From contig NZ_CP023275.1 of the NCBI RefSeq assembly GCF_002309535.1, forward strand, positions 2,418,001 to 2,482,000: DNA of 64,000 bases, read 5' to 3'. The stretch's first letter is position 1. The number at the start of each line of letters is the position of its first letter. The stretch is from Sulfurospirillum diekertiae (GTDB taxonomy: Bacteria > Campylobacterota > Campylobacteria > Campylobacterales > Sulfurospirillaceae). The translations under genes were made by a program, and so were the position numbers. This document shows positions 52,228 through 61,067 of this stretch, in pieces. The notes beneath the pieces are model-generated. The model was not told the DNA's origin and searched no databases. It saw only the letters and a list, made by a program, of their open reading frames with translations.

Positions 52228-53016
52228 CTACTCCTCAACGATAATTCGCTGTGGATTACGGTAAACATTCATCGTATCACCCCTAACAAATCCAATGAGC
52301 GTTAATCCAAATTTCTCAGCAATCATAAGCCCTAAACACGTTGAAGCCGTACGCGATGCCAAAATAGGAATTTGGTGCATGACGGCTTTGGCAACCATCT
52401 CGGAAGAGAGTCTACCGCTCACCATCAAAAAGGCATTACGCACATCAACACCTGCTATCTGCGCTTTTCCAACCACTTTATCAATCGTATTGTGCTGCGC
52501 GATATCTTCGCCAATGAAATATGTATGTGCATCAGTAAAAAGCTTCGCAGTATGTACGCACCCTGTTTGTTCGTACAAAGGACACTCGGTGTAAAACTGT
52601 CCCATCTCTTTACAAAGAAGATCCGCACGGAGTGTAAAATCACTTTTTATGACTTTCGCTTCAATCGCTTCGGGATCAATGTTGGCAGTCATACTTCTTC
52701 CACATCCACTGATAACAACACCTTCGGCATTCAATTTTTTAATATTAGCTACATTGACTTTAGCTTCGATGTGCACCTGCATACCATCATTGAGGAGTTT
52801 GAGTGAAGTGACATCACTAAATTTTTCGATGATATTTTCACTCATCAAATAACCGATGGCAAGGGCTTCTTGATCAACCGGTGTGGCCATAACCGCACCC
52901 ACTTTTTCGCCATTGACATAAATTTCTAACTTGATTTCACGAACAAGTATATCGTCTCGCTCAAACTTCTCTTTGCCCTTAATTTTAGTAATCTTGGTTG
53001 AATAAACTGGCTCCAT
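52228..53016 (-). CDS. fdhD: Formate dehydrogenase sulfurtransferase FdhD
   Basis: 262 residues. FdhD passes sulfur from IscS to the Mo/W-bis-MGD cofactor of formate dehydrogenase. Seen are the motif MATPVDQEALAIGYLMSENII, the catalytic loop VISGCGRSMTANID and the C-terminal SGRLSSEMVAKAVMHQIPILASRTASTCLGLMIAEKFGLTLIGFVRGDTMNVY. The usual CxxC is reduced to a single Cys (second position Ser). It is followed by the ModE-like gene. Confidence 0.95.
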   Translation of the reverse strand: MEPVYSTKITKIKGKEKFERDDILVREIKLEIYVNGEKVGAVMATPVDQEALAIGYLMSENIIEKFSDVTSLKLLNDGMQVHIEAKVNVANIKKLNAEGVVISGCGRSMTANIDPEAIEAKVIKSDFTLRADLLCKEMGQFYTECPLYEQTGCVHTAKLFTDAHTYFIGEDIAQHNTIDKVVGKAQIAGVDVRNAFLMVSGRLSSEMVAKAVMHQIPILASRTASTCLGLMIAEKFGLTLIGFVRGDTMNVYRNPQRIIVEE

Positions 53017-53095
53017 ACCTTCCCCTTAACGTGCTTGTTTCGCATATTGTAGCACTAAAAAATAAATAAAGAGCAAGAGATTTTACGCTCTTGCT

Positions 53096-53109
53096 CTTTA
53101 CATGTAAAG
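53096..53109. repeat. TTTACATGTAAA palindrome copy (14-nt perfect)
   Basis: CTTTACATGTAAAG in the fdhC-fdhD gap; a member of the dispersed family. Confidence 0.9.
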
Positions 53110-53157
53110 CACGCACTTACTCTGCCTCGCAAGAGGCAAGCTTCAGTGACCTAGTGT

Positions 53158-53197
53158 TTAACGTAGCTTTTCAAGCTTGGCTTGTAAAGCGTGTCAA
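53158..53197 (-). repeat. Intercistronic repeat, copy 2 (after fdhC)
   Basis: About 40 nt starting a few bases after the fdhC stop. On the minus strand it contains AAGCTTGAAAAGCTACGTTA and aligns with the segment after the yedF stop (about 42191-42230), with roughly three quarters identical by eye. Confidence 0.5.
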
Positions 53198-53198
53198 A

Positions 53199-54098
53199 TT
53201 AAAACTTACCCTGATCTCTCAGTTTCTTATACCATGTACTATGAAGAATCTTGACTTCTTCTTCTTCAACATACCCAGTAATAATACTATGCACTGCTCC
53301 TTTAATAGCAAACATGGACATATACACATGGGTGATAAACATTGCAACGATTGCAAAGCCCATCACATTATGAATAATAGCTGCTGCTCTAAGTAAGTCT
53401 ATTTGGGACAGACCTGTGAGATCATGCAACATTTGCATTTTAAAGTCTAGGAAGAACATCATAGCTCCACTTAAGATCATGGTAATACCACCAAGTATTG
53501 CTACCCAGTACCACATCTTTTGACCGGCATTAAATTTACCTGCCAAGATTGGTTTTTTCTCTTTGGAGAGGTAGCCTCCTAGGATCATAAACCATTTAAT
53601 ATCATCCATATTAAAGAGGGCTTCTTTTAACCACATCAGAGCCATAGGAATGACCACAATGGTAAAAGGTATGGTAAAGATACCGTGAAGGTTTTTTGCC
53701 ATTCTTACAAAGGTTCCTCCCCCAAAGAAGTCACCGAATACGATGATGAATCCTGTTGGGATGATGACCAAGAAGCTGATAGCGGCTACTTGGTGGATAA
53801 TTCTATTATAGAGGTTAAAGGCGTAGTATTTCTTATCACTGTGTGGAAATACTTTTGGGCCTATAATCTTATAATGGATAAAGAAGGCTAAAGGAACTCC
53901 GATTAAGACGCCTAGGAAGATCCATGCAAAGTATTGATGCTGTAGCATGGTGAACAAGGGTCCTAAGTGGGTACTTCCCTCTTTTCCGTATCCTAAGATA
54001 TTTTGTATGCGCATCTCACCCCAGATTTGGCTTTCAGTGGCGTATGCCACTGTTGCCAAACTCAGAGCTGCAATGATCATGCTTATGTACTTTCTCAT
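53199..54098 (-). CDS. fdhC: Formate dehydrogenase cytochrome b subunit
   Basis: 299 residues from the ATG at 54098 with AAAGGAG six nt upstream; the ATG at 54113 precedes that site. A signal peptide (about 1-20, ending AYA) is followed by four membrane helices. His residues in HKIIGPK..., NRIIHQVAAISF, NLHGIFT and IIHNVMGFAIVAMFITHVYM fit haem b ligands of the FdnI/FdoI family. It anchors the periplasmic FdhAB and passes electrons from formate to the menaquinone pool. Confidence 0.95.
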   Translation of the reverse strand: MRKYISMIIAALSLATVAYATESQIWGEMRIQNILGYGKEGSTHLGPLFTMLQHQYFAWIFLGVLIGVPLAFFIHYKIIGPKVFPHSDKKYYAFNLYNRIIHQVAAISFLVIIPTGFIIVFGDFFGGGTFVRMAKNLHGIFTIPFTIVVIPMALMWLKEALFNMDDIKWFMILGGYLSKEKKPILAGKFNAGQKMWYWVAILGGITMILSGAMMFFLDFKMQMLHDLTGLSQIDLLRAAAIIHNVMGFAIVAMFITHVYMSMFAIKGAVHSIITGYVEEEEVKILHSTWYKKLRDQGKF

Positions 54099-54109
54099 TG
54101 CTGCTCCTT

Positions 54110-54715
54110 TCATTGGTTTTTATAAGCCTTGTCCCATCCATAAGGAGAGTTTGCGCCTTTTCCACCACGAGCCATCACGCGCGCTCTGTAAACGTTCGAT
54201 ACGGATTCAGCATCACCGACAAGAAGCGCTTTTGTGGAACACATTGCTGCGCACACAGGCACTTTTCCCTCAGCGATACGGTTTTGACCGTAAAGTTCTC
54301 GCTCATGAACCGAATTCGTCTCTAAAGGACCACCGGCACACATGGTACATTTATCCATTGCCCCTTTAGCGCCAAAAGCGCCATCTCGTGGGAATTGTGG
54401 AGCACCAAATGGGCAAGCGTAAAGACAATAGCCACAACCGATACATTTATCTTTATCATGAAGCACGATGCCGTCTTCTCTGATATAGAAACAATCCACA
54501 GGACACACTTGTTGACAAGGTGCGTCGGTACAGTGCATACAAGCAATCGAAGTTGAGAACTCTTTACCTGGGATGCCTTCATTGATCGTCACAACTTTAC
54601 GTCTACTGATGCCTACAGGGAGTTCATGCGCTTCGGCACATGCTACGCTACACCCATCACACTCGATACATCTGCTCTCATCGCAGTAAAATTTCATTCT
54701 TGCGTATTCCATCAT
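54110..54715 (-). CDS. fdhB: Formate dehydrogenase iron-sulfur subunit
   Basis: 201 residues. There are four [4Fe-4S] motifs: CIECDGCSVAC, CMHCTDAPCQQVCPVDC, CIGCGYCLYACPFGAPQFP and CTMCAGG...CAAMC. It has no Tat signal, so it is probably exported as a hitchhiker with FdhA. The start uses one of two adjacent ATGs after GGGGGT. It overlaps the upstream part of fdhC by a few bases and follows fdhA by 7 nt. Confidence 0.96.
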   Translation of the reverse strand: MMEYARMKFYCDESRCIECDGCSVACAEAHELPVGISRRKVVTINEGIPGKEFSTSIACMHCTDAPCQQVCPVDCFYIREDGIVLHDKDKCIGCGYCLYACPFGAPQFPRDGAFGAKGAMDKCTMCAGGPLETNSVHERELYGQNRIAEGKVPVCAAMCSTKALLVGDAESVSNVYRARVMARGGKGANSPYGWDKAYKNQ

Positions 54716-54722
54716 CTACCCC

Positions 54723-57584
54723 CTACGCTTTTTCGATGCGACACAAGCCGCCCTTAGTTTCAGGAATCTGAGTAATGATGTCGTAACCGTAGTTCGTAAC
54801 GGTATTGACACTCTCGCCGCTTGCATAAGGCTTCGTTCCTGCTGGGAAATTACCCGTTCTATCTGTTCCTTGGAAGTAACCTGCAAAGTGGAATGGCATA
54901 AAGACCATATCGGGAAGTACGCTATGAGAATACTTCGCTTTCACTTTAATTTTGGTACCTTCAGGTGAGTGTACCCACATCATTCCACCGTTTCTAATGC
55001 CATGTTTGAGCGCTAAATCTGGGTGAATATCACAGAACATCTCAGGTGTTAATGCCGCGATGTACTTAGATGCACGGTTTTCAATACCCGCACCGTTCAT
55101 CGTGACTAAACGTCCTGTTACCATGTTAATTGGGAACTCTTTTGAATAGTCTTTTGCATTTTGGATAGAAGCGTACTTCGTCATAACACGGAAGTGGTTT
55201 GCTTTATCTGCATACGCTGGGTATTTTGCAACCAAATCTTGTCTTGGTGAGTGGAGTGGTTCTCTGTGCATTGGGATATGATCCGGGAAGTTCCAAACAA
55301 TCGCACGCGCTTTTGCGTTACCGTACGGTGAAAGACCAACTTCAAGCGCCAATTCAATTAACTTGCCAGTAGAACATACTTTCCAGTTTGCACCACACGC
55401 TACTTTTTCTTCTTCTGTCAATGGACGACCAAGGAGTTTCTCAATATTCGCTTTTGTAACTTCTTCGTATCCAGTTTCAATGCTAGAACCCTTAGGTGCT
55501 GAACTTTTTTCTGCCAAGAGATTAACACCGTCTTTTTCCAAGCCAAAGTTATTTCTAAAGCCCATACCACCATCTTTAACAGCGATGCTGGTATCGTAAA
55601 GGTTTGGCGAACCGCCGTGTTTTGTTGTCCAGCAAGGCCATGGTAACCCATAGTACTCACCTTTCATTGGTCCAAAACCTGCACCGCTGACTTCATCAAA
55701 CATATGCCAGTTATCGGTATGCTTTTTAATACGCTCTGCTGTCCAACCTACTAAACCAATGGTTCGAATGGTACGTGCAATTTCATTGGTTGCATCTTCT
55801 GGCCACTGGAACGTTGTTTTACCAGGAATTGGCTCAAGTACACCTGTTTTAGGATTGATTTGCATTAACATGGTTTTAGTGTATTGCTCGTAGAAGCCTA
55901 AATGTTTTGCTAAAGCAAACATAATTTCTTGATCCGGTTTGCTCTCATACATAGGCTCAACAACTTTGTATCTCCACTGTGCACTTCTGTTGGTTGCAAC
56001 ACAATAACCACTGGTCTCAAACTGAGTTGCTGCAGGGAGAATAAAGACGTTGTCTTTTTTATCGGTTAAAATAGCCGCTTCGTTGACAAACGGGTCTGCA
56101 AGAACTAACAAATCAAGATTGTCTAAGCCTTCTTTAATTTTTGCTTGTTGTGCAACAGAAGTAATACCGTTACCCATAACAATCAATGCTTTGAGGTGTG
56201 TGCCTGCATTTTCGATTTTTTCATCGGATTTTACATTTTGAACACCAGCCCACCATCTTGCAAGTGAGAAACCAGTTTTTGTCATCCATGTTGCGTCTTT
56301 GAATTGCTTGACAAGGTAATCGTATTCAACGCCCCACATACGAGCAAAGTATTTCCATGAACCTTCTGCTAATCCATAATAGCCTGGAAGTGAATCAGAG
56401 AGACATCCCATATCGGTAGCACCTTGAACGTTATCGTGTCCACGTAAGATGTTTGTACCACCCCCTGCTACACCCATGTTACCAAGAGCTAACTGGAGAA
56501 TTGGAGCCATACGCGTATTGGAAGTACCAATTGAGTGTTGTGTAAGACCCATAGCCCAAATCAATGAACCAGGACGATTTTTTGCATAGATATTAGTGAT
56601 TTGAATGAGTTTTTCAGCTGGAACGCCTGTAACATCTGCTACAACTTCTGGTGTCCACTTTTTAGCTTCTTCACGAATTTTATCCATACCAAATACACGG
56701 TCATCTATATACTTTTTATCTTCCCAACCATTTGCAAAAATGATGTTAAGCATACCGTACATAAACGGAATATCTGTACCGGGGCGAATTTGTGCATAGA
56801 TATCAGCTTTAGCAGCTGTTTTGGTAAATCGTGGATCAATAACGATAATTTGTGTATTGTTGCGCTCTTTTGCTTTCAATAAATGTTGGAAACCTACAGG
56901 GTGATTAACCGCAGGGTTAGATCCGAAAATAATAATTGCTTTTGACTTTTGCATATCTCCAAGAGAGTTTGTCATAGCACCGTATCCAAATGTATTCGCC
57001 ACACCGGCGACTGTGGAAGAGTGTCAGATTCTAGCTTGGTGATCTGTGTTATTTGTCCCAAAGAATGCAGCGAACTTTCTAAAATAGTACGCTTGCTCAT
57101 TGCTCATCTTAGCAGAACCTAAGAATTGAACAGAATCAGGACCATCTTTTTTCTTAAGGTCTGCTAATTTGGTTGCAATGCGGTTAAGCGCATCTTCCCA
57201 AGAGAGACGTTTCCACTGACCATTTTCTTTGACCATTGGGTATTTGAGGCGTACTTCAGATCTGACCATATCGATCATATCAGCACCCTTACAGCAGTGT
57301 CCGCCAAGGCTGATTGGGTGGTCTTGAGCAACTTCTTGACGAACCCATACGCCATTTTGAACTTCTGCAATCACACCACACCCTACGGAACAGGATGTAC
57401 AGATAGTTTTAACTTTTTTACTTCCAGGAAAGGGATTTTTAACCTCTTCCTCTGTTGCGGCTCGTGTCACATTCTCACCAGCAAACCCTGAAGTAGCGCC
57501 AAATACGCTAGCAACGGCTGCCATTTTGAGGAATGACCTTCGACCTACGGTCGTTGTTAGAGCACGTTCGGTTGTTTTTTCCAT
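54723..57584 (-). CDS. fdhA: Formate dehydrogenase catalytic subunit, selenoprotein (in-frame TGA = Sec187)
   Basis: One gene of 953 codons interrupted by TGA at 57026-57024, which conventional ORF calling splits in two. The region around it reads HQARI-U-HSSTVAGVANTFGYGAM, the exact context of the catalytic Sec in FdnG/FdhF (ARV-U-H). A Tat signal (RRSFLK, about residues 16-21) and a [4Fe-4S] motif CTSCSVGCG...CCKG (about 61-100) precede it. MopB folds and a C-terminal molydopterin-binding domain (LVTGRLVTMNGAGIENRASKY) follow. It oxidises formate to CO2 in the periplasm with a bis-MGD Mo or W cofactor. Confidence 0.97.
56999..57026 (-). promoter_or_regulatory. Sec codon and candidate SECIS hairpin in fdhA
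   Basis: After TGA (57026-57024) the message can form CCACA (57016-57012)/TGTGG (57003-56999) around an 8-nt loop starting GTC, seven nt downstream. Position and size fit bacterial SECIS elements bound by SelB; the fold was found by eye only. Confidence 0.6.
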
Positions 57585-57602
57585 AACGCTATGCCTCCTC
57601 TT

Positions 57603-57800
57603 TTATAGGGCAGATTTGTAATAATCTTCCCATGCTTGTGTTTTCTTGTACGTAATCTCTTTCTTTTTAGATTTACCTACAACAACGCCATTTGAACCTT
57701 TTGAACTAGAAGAACTTGCTTGTGCACCCACTACACCAACGGCAGCGACAGCACCCACAAGTGCAGCTTTTGCGACAAAGCCACGTCTGCTCTCATTCAT
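57603..57800 (-). CDS. Small Tat-signal protein of the formate dehydrogenase operon
   Basis: 65 residues. MNESRRGFVAKAALVGAVAAVGVVGAQAS is a twin-arginine signal. The mature part is short, Ser/Gly-rich then basic and aromatic (KKKEITYKKTQAWEDYYKSAL). Such small Tat proteins sit directly upstream of fdhA in many Campylobacterota and other bacteria; they may form a small extra subunit or an assembly factor. The role is unproven. It lies 18 nt before fdhA. Confidence 0.87.
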   Translation of the reverse strand: MNESRRGFVAKAALVGAVAAVGVVGAQASSSSSKGSNGVVVGKSKKKEITYKKTQAWEDYYKSAL

Positions 57801-57884
57801 ACAATGCTCCTTGTATACATTAATCCCTTTTGCAAGAGATTGCTCAAAAAAATCACCATTTTCTTGAGCAACCTCTTTAGGTTA

Positions 57885-58628
57885 CTAGCGTAGGGTACGC
57901 TCTACTTTTGCTTCCAGCCCTGCCATCTTTTTAGCTTTATTTTCCGCTCTTCGTCTTGCTTCTGCCCCTGAAATCACTTCGACAGGTTTTTGAACTCTAA
58001 CTTTTTCTTTAAGAGGTGGTTTTGCCACTTCAAAATACATACGCTCAAACGCCATAAATGCGTTAAGCACAATCGCAATGGATTGGTAAGCTTTGGACAT
58101 TGGATGTTCATAAACGTTGATAATAAACTCATCCATAAAAGGGTTTATAACTTCCGTAAAAAGGCAATGTTGGATGTTTTCATACTCTTTTCCACCATGC
58201 ATAATGAGCTCAATGAGTTCATGCATAAAGGTAAAGATAAATCCAACACTGTCTTCATTCTCTTTGAAATTAGCTTCATCGCGTCTGATTTTGGTTTTGG
58301 CTAAGAAATTTTTAACAGCTACGCGTTGATGTCCACTCTCAACACCTTCATCGTAATAGGAAGCGGTATTGCGAACGACTTTGTAGGCGGGATTATGGAA
58401 GACATCATCGTACTCTTGAATCAGTGCATTTTGACCTTTTTCAGTTAAAAATGCTTTAATTTCTTTGAGTGCTTCTGCTGAATTTTCATCAATAGGATTT
58501 TCAATCATTACATCAAGTGCTTCTGAAACACCTTTGTAACGATCCAAACTTGTTGTAAAAACAAATATTTTGCTCAAGAAGCCATAGTAGAGTGAGCGGG
58601 CTTTATTAACAGATTCTTTATTTATCAC
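57885..58628 (-). CDS. TorD-family molybdoenzyme chaperone
   Basis: 247 residues from the GTG at 58628 with GAGGA seven nt upstream; an ATG at 58643 is the alternative. It is an all-helical TorD/DmsD-type protein: RSLYYGFLSKIFVFTTSLDRY at the N-terminus and the family core EYDDVFHNPAYKVVRNTASYYDEG. The basic C-terminal tail (RRRAENKAKKMAGLEAKVERTLR) is extended. It probably binds the Tat signal of FdhA during cofactor loading. It is the first gene of the fdh operon. Confidence 0.9.
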   Translation of the reverse strand: MINKESVNKARSLYYGFLSKIFVFTTSLDRYKGVSEALDVMIENPIDENSAEALKEIKAFLTEKGQNALIQEYDDVFHNPAYKVVRNTASYYDEGVESGHQRVAVKNFLAKTKIRRDEANFKENEDSVGFIFTFMHELIELIMHGGKEYENIQHCLFTEVINPFMDEFIINVYEHPMSKAYQSIAIVLNAFMAFERMYFEVAKPPLKEKVRVQKPVEVISGAEARRRAENKAKKMAGLEAKVERTLR

Positions 58629-58761
58629 GGCTTTGTTCCTCATTTCTTAAAGTCAACAAAAGTAGACCGATATAGTCTGAATTCATTGAAATAGATAAAA
58701 AAGCTCGAAAACAAGGGAAAACACGGTATCTTTATAGAAACAAAACCCTCTTTTTACGATG

Positions 58762-58811
58762 CGTTATATAATTTTAGTAAACAACTGTTTACCGATTTCT
58801 AGTAAATTTAC
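58762..58811 (-). promoter_or_regulatory. Candidate fdh operon promoter and operator
   Basis: GTAAAC-AACT-GTTTAC (58777-58792) and GTAAATTTAC (58802-58811) are two palindromes sharing the GTAAA/TTTAC arms. On the minus strand a TATATAA-type -10 box follows at about 58762-58769, roughly 135 nt before the first start codon. Confidence 0.5.
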
Positions 58812-58928
58812 CACAGATTTGCTTAGGTGAAAATGGTAAAAAAAGAGTAGTTTAAAAACTTAAAAGTAACTTAAATATGTAAATTAAGCATATTACTTGG
58901 AGGGTTATAGCAGCGGAGGAAAGTATAG

Positions 58929-58956
58929 TTCAGAGAACATTAAAGCTCTCTGAACT
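58929..58956. terminator. Hairpin downstream of the TonB receptor gene
   Basis: 9-bp stem GTTCAGAGA/TCTCTGAAC with a 10-nt loop. There is no T-run on the minus strand; TGTTTT follows on the plus strand. Confidence 0.55.
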
Positions 58957-58959
58957 GTT

Positions 58960-58971
58960 TTACATGTAAAG
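58960..58971. repeat. TTTACATGTAAA palindrome copy
   Basis: Eight nt beyond the TonB receptor stop; a member of the dispersed family. Confidence 0.9.
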
Positions 58972-58978
58972 ATTAATT

Positions 58979-60976
58979 TTAGAAGCTATAGCGCGCATTA
59001 GCATAGTAACTTCGACCTTCTTGAGGATAGCCGTAGCTATAGAAGTAGTCTTTATCAAAGATATTTTTGACACCAACGGCGAGTTCAAGTGCTTTGACTG
59101 GGCGATAAGCAACTTTCAAATCCATTAAGAAAAAATCTTTGGTTTGATAATCGCCATATCGGTAATCATTGCTAACATAGCGCTCACTCTCATAACGTAC
59201 CTGAGGAATAATATCGACCATGGCGATTGGAGAATATTTTAAACGTCCTGCAAAACTATGTTTTGGAATATCAGTCACATAGGGATTTGCAGGATTGTCT
59301 TTAATATCTGCATCAATATAAGTATACGATACACTACTGCTTATGTACTCATCCCAAAAAGAGTCTAAAGAGACTTCAACGCCTTTATGCTCTTCTTTCC
59401 CTATATTTTGACTTTGCTTGCATTTACCGCCTGTACAAACGCCTACAACATCTGGAACATTCACAGAAGCGATATAATCATCCGATTCGGATAAGAAAAG
59501 AGCTACATGCGCCACGTGTGTATCCGTTACTTTTTGGTCAATACCCACTTCATAATTAATAGATCGTTCCGCTTTTAAATCGGGATTGGGAACATATGTA
59601 CCCAGTTTAGTTGAATATCTATCTTTTAATGTAGGCATATTGCTTTTTTTAGCAATACTTCCATAAAGGGTCGTCGCATCACTTAGCTTATAGTAGAGTG
59701 CTGTTTCTGGATTGAACGCATCCGTATCATACTTTGGGAACTCTTTAATGGTTGTGCCACTGCGATATTCTGCTTTATCAATTTTATTCTCATCATAAGA
59801 GGCGCCCGTAACCCATGTAATTTGATCAGTCACTTTTAATGAATATTCTAATCCATAAGAAGTTGTTGTCCCTTCAGCTTTAATATCTTGCCCTGGTGAA
59901 GCGGAATCAATATCTTTATGATAATCTTTTTTTTGCGTAACCGATAATTTTAACATTTGGGCTTCTGTTAACTTAAAATCTAGCTCAGCATTACCACCTA
60001 ATGTATAATCATTATACTCCGTTACTTCCGTTATTTTAGAACTTGTTGAAGGTAAATTATTGTACCAATTTATCTTATTATAAAACTCATCTCTGTACCA
60101 ACGTGTCTTTAACATAATTGCATCATTGAGTGCTGTTTTTGTCAAGAAATAATAACTGGTTTTGTCCCAATCTGGCCAATACCAATGTCTATTTGTTGCC
60201 ATAGCAACTGGTGCCGTTATATCACTAGCAAAATACGGTTGCCCTTTTTCTCCACGTTGTGCAATATAATTAAAAGCATATTCGTCCGTATCGTTAGGCG
60301 TATAACCAACTTTAATATTTATTTTTCGATCTTGGGAATCTGAGTTTTCTCGTTTGCCACCATTTTCATACCCGTTGGCAGTATAATCATTTGATAATTT
60401 AAAATAATCTCTTTCGTAGTTTGAAACTGAGATTAACCCATAATATTTCCCTTGATTGGTTCCCATGGTTAAATACTCTTCTTGCCCATTACCGCTAAAA
60501 ACACCCGCACCCACTTCGCCTTCAAACTCTTTTGTTGGTTTTTTGGTAATCAGGTTAACAGCTCCACCCATTGTATTTGCCCCATACATTGGAGAAACAT
60601 AGCCTTTTGATACATCAATTTCATCAATATCATAGGTTGTAAAACGACTTAAATCTGTTGTTTTATCATATGGTACATAAACGGGAATACCATCAACATA
60701 GATAGGTACACGACTTTGATTAAAGCCTCGGATACGAATACCCGTATCGTTTCTAGCACCTGTTTGTTGAATATACGTACCGGGAATACTTTCCAATGCT
60801 TGAGCAACTGTTTTACTCTCTGTATCTTTTATTGTTTGTGCATCGACAAATTCTGTCGTCTGATTTGCACTAATATCTTTTGATTCACTCACTTCAATTT
60901 TTCCAAGCTCAAATGTCTCACCCATTAACACGGACGCTGTGATCAATGAAAGAGCCAAACCAACGTTGTATTTCAT
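58979..60976 (-). CDS. TonB-dependent outer-membrane receptor
   Basis: 665 residues from the ATG at 60976 with AAAGGAG; the longer frame back to 61237 overlaps the ATPase gene and is rejected. A signal peptide (about 1-20, ending MGE) and a TonB box-like segment (about 26-32, GKIEVSES) come first. The plug domain (about 40-145) has AQALESIPGTYIQQTGARNDTGIRIRGFNQSRVPIYVDGIPV. A 22-strand barrel ends in ANARYSF. A CTGGKC loop is present in the barrel. It follows a FecCD-type importer; the ligand is unknown. Confidence 0.94.
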   Translation of the reverse strand: MKYNVGLALSLITASVLMGETFELGKIEVSESKDISANQTTEFVDAQTIKDTESKTVAQALESIPGTYIQQTGARNDTGIRIRGFNQSRVPIYVDGIPVYVPYDKTTDLSRFTTYDIDEIDVSKGYVSPMYGANTMGGAVNLITKKPTKEFEGEVGAGVFSGNGQEEYLTMGTNQGKYYGLISVSNYERDYFKLSNDYTANGYENGGKRENSDSQDRKINIKVGYTPNDTDEYAFNYIAQRGEKGQPYFASDITAPVAMATNRHWYWPDWDKTSYYFLTKTALNDAIMLKTRWYRDEFYNKINWYNNLPSTSSKITEVTEYNDYTLGGNAELDFKLTEAQMLKLSVTQKKDYHKDIDSASPGQDIKAEGTTTSYGLEYSLKVTDQITWVTGASYDENKIDKAEYRSGTTIKEFPKYDTDAFNPETALYYKLSDATTLYGSIAKKSNMPTLKDRYSTKLGTYVPNPDLKAERSINYEVGIDQKVTDTHVAHVALFLSESDDYIASVNVPDVVGVCTGGKCKQSQNIGKEEHKGVEVSLDSFWDEYISSSVSYTYIDADIKDNPANPYVTDIPKHSFAGRLKYSPIAMVDIIPQVRYESERYVSNDYRYGDYQTKDFFLMDLKVAYRPVKALELAVGVKNIFDKDYFYSYGYPQEGRSYYANARYSF

Positions 60977-61067
60977 ATTTTCTCCTTTTAAATGTCTACC
61001 AAACATAGTATTTAATTTTATATAACGATAAAGATGCTTAACCCGAAAAAGCCCAACCAACCATCTC

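Larger units (their letters stand above)
58629..58978. other. Intergenic region of 350 nt upstream of the fdh operon
   Basis: It contains a candidate promoter and inverted-repeat operator (58762-58811), a 9-bp hairpin (58929-58956) and a TTTACATGTAAA (58960-58971) beside the TonB receptor stop. The remainder is A/T-rich without recognised features. Confidence 0.6.

Noticed and set aside
57024-57584. Two separate formate dehydrogenase fragments (frameshift or pseudogene)
   Set aside because: The frame continues unchanged through a TGA at the known Sec site, and tRNA-Sec and selD are present.
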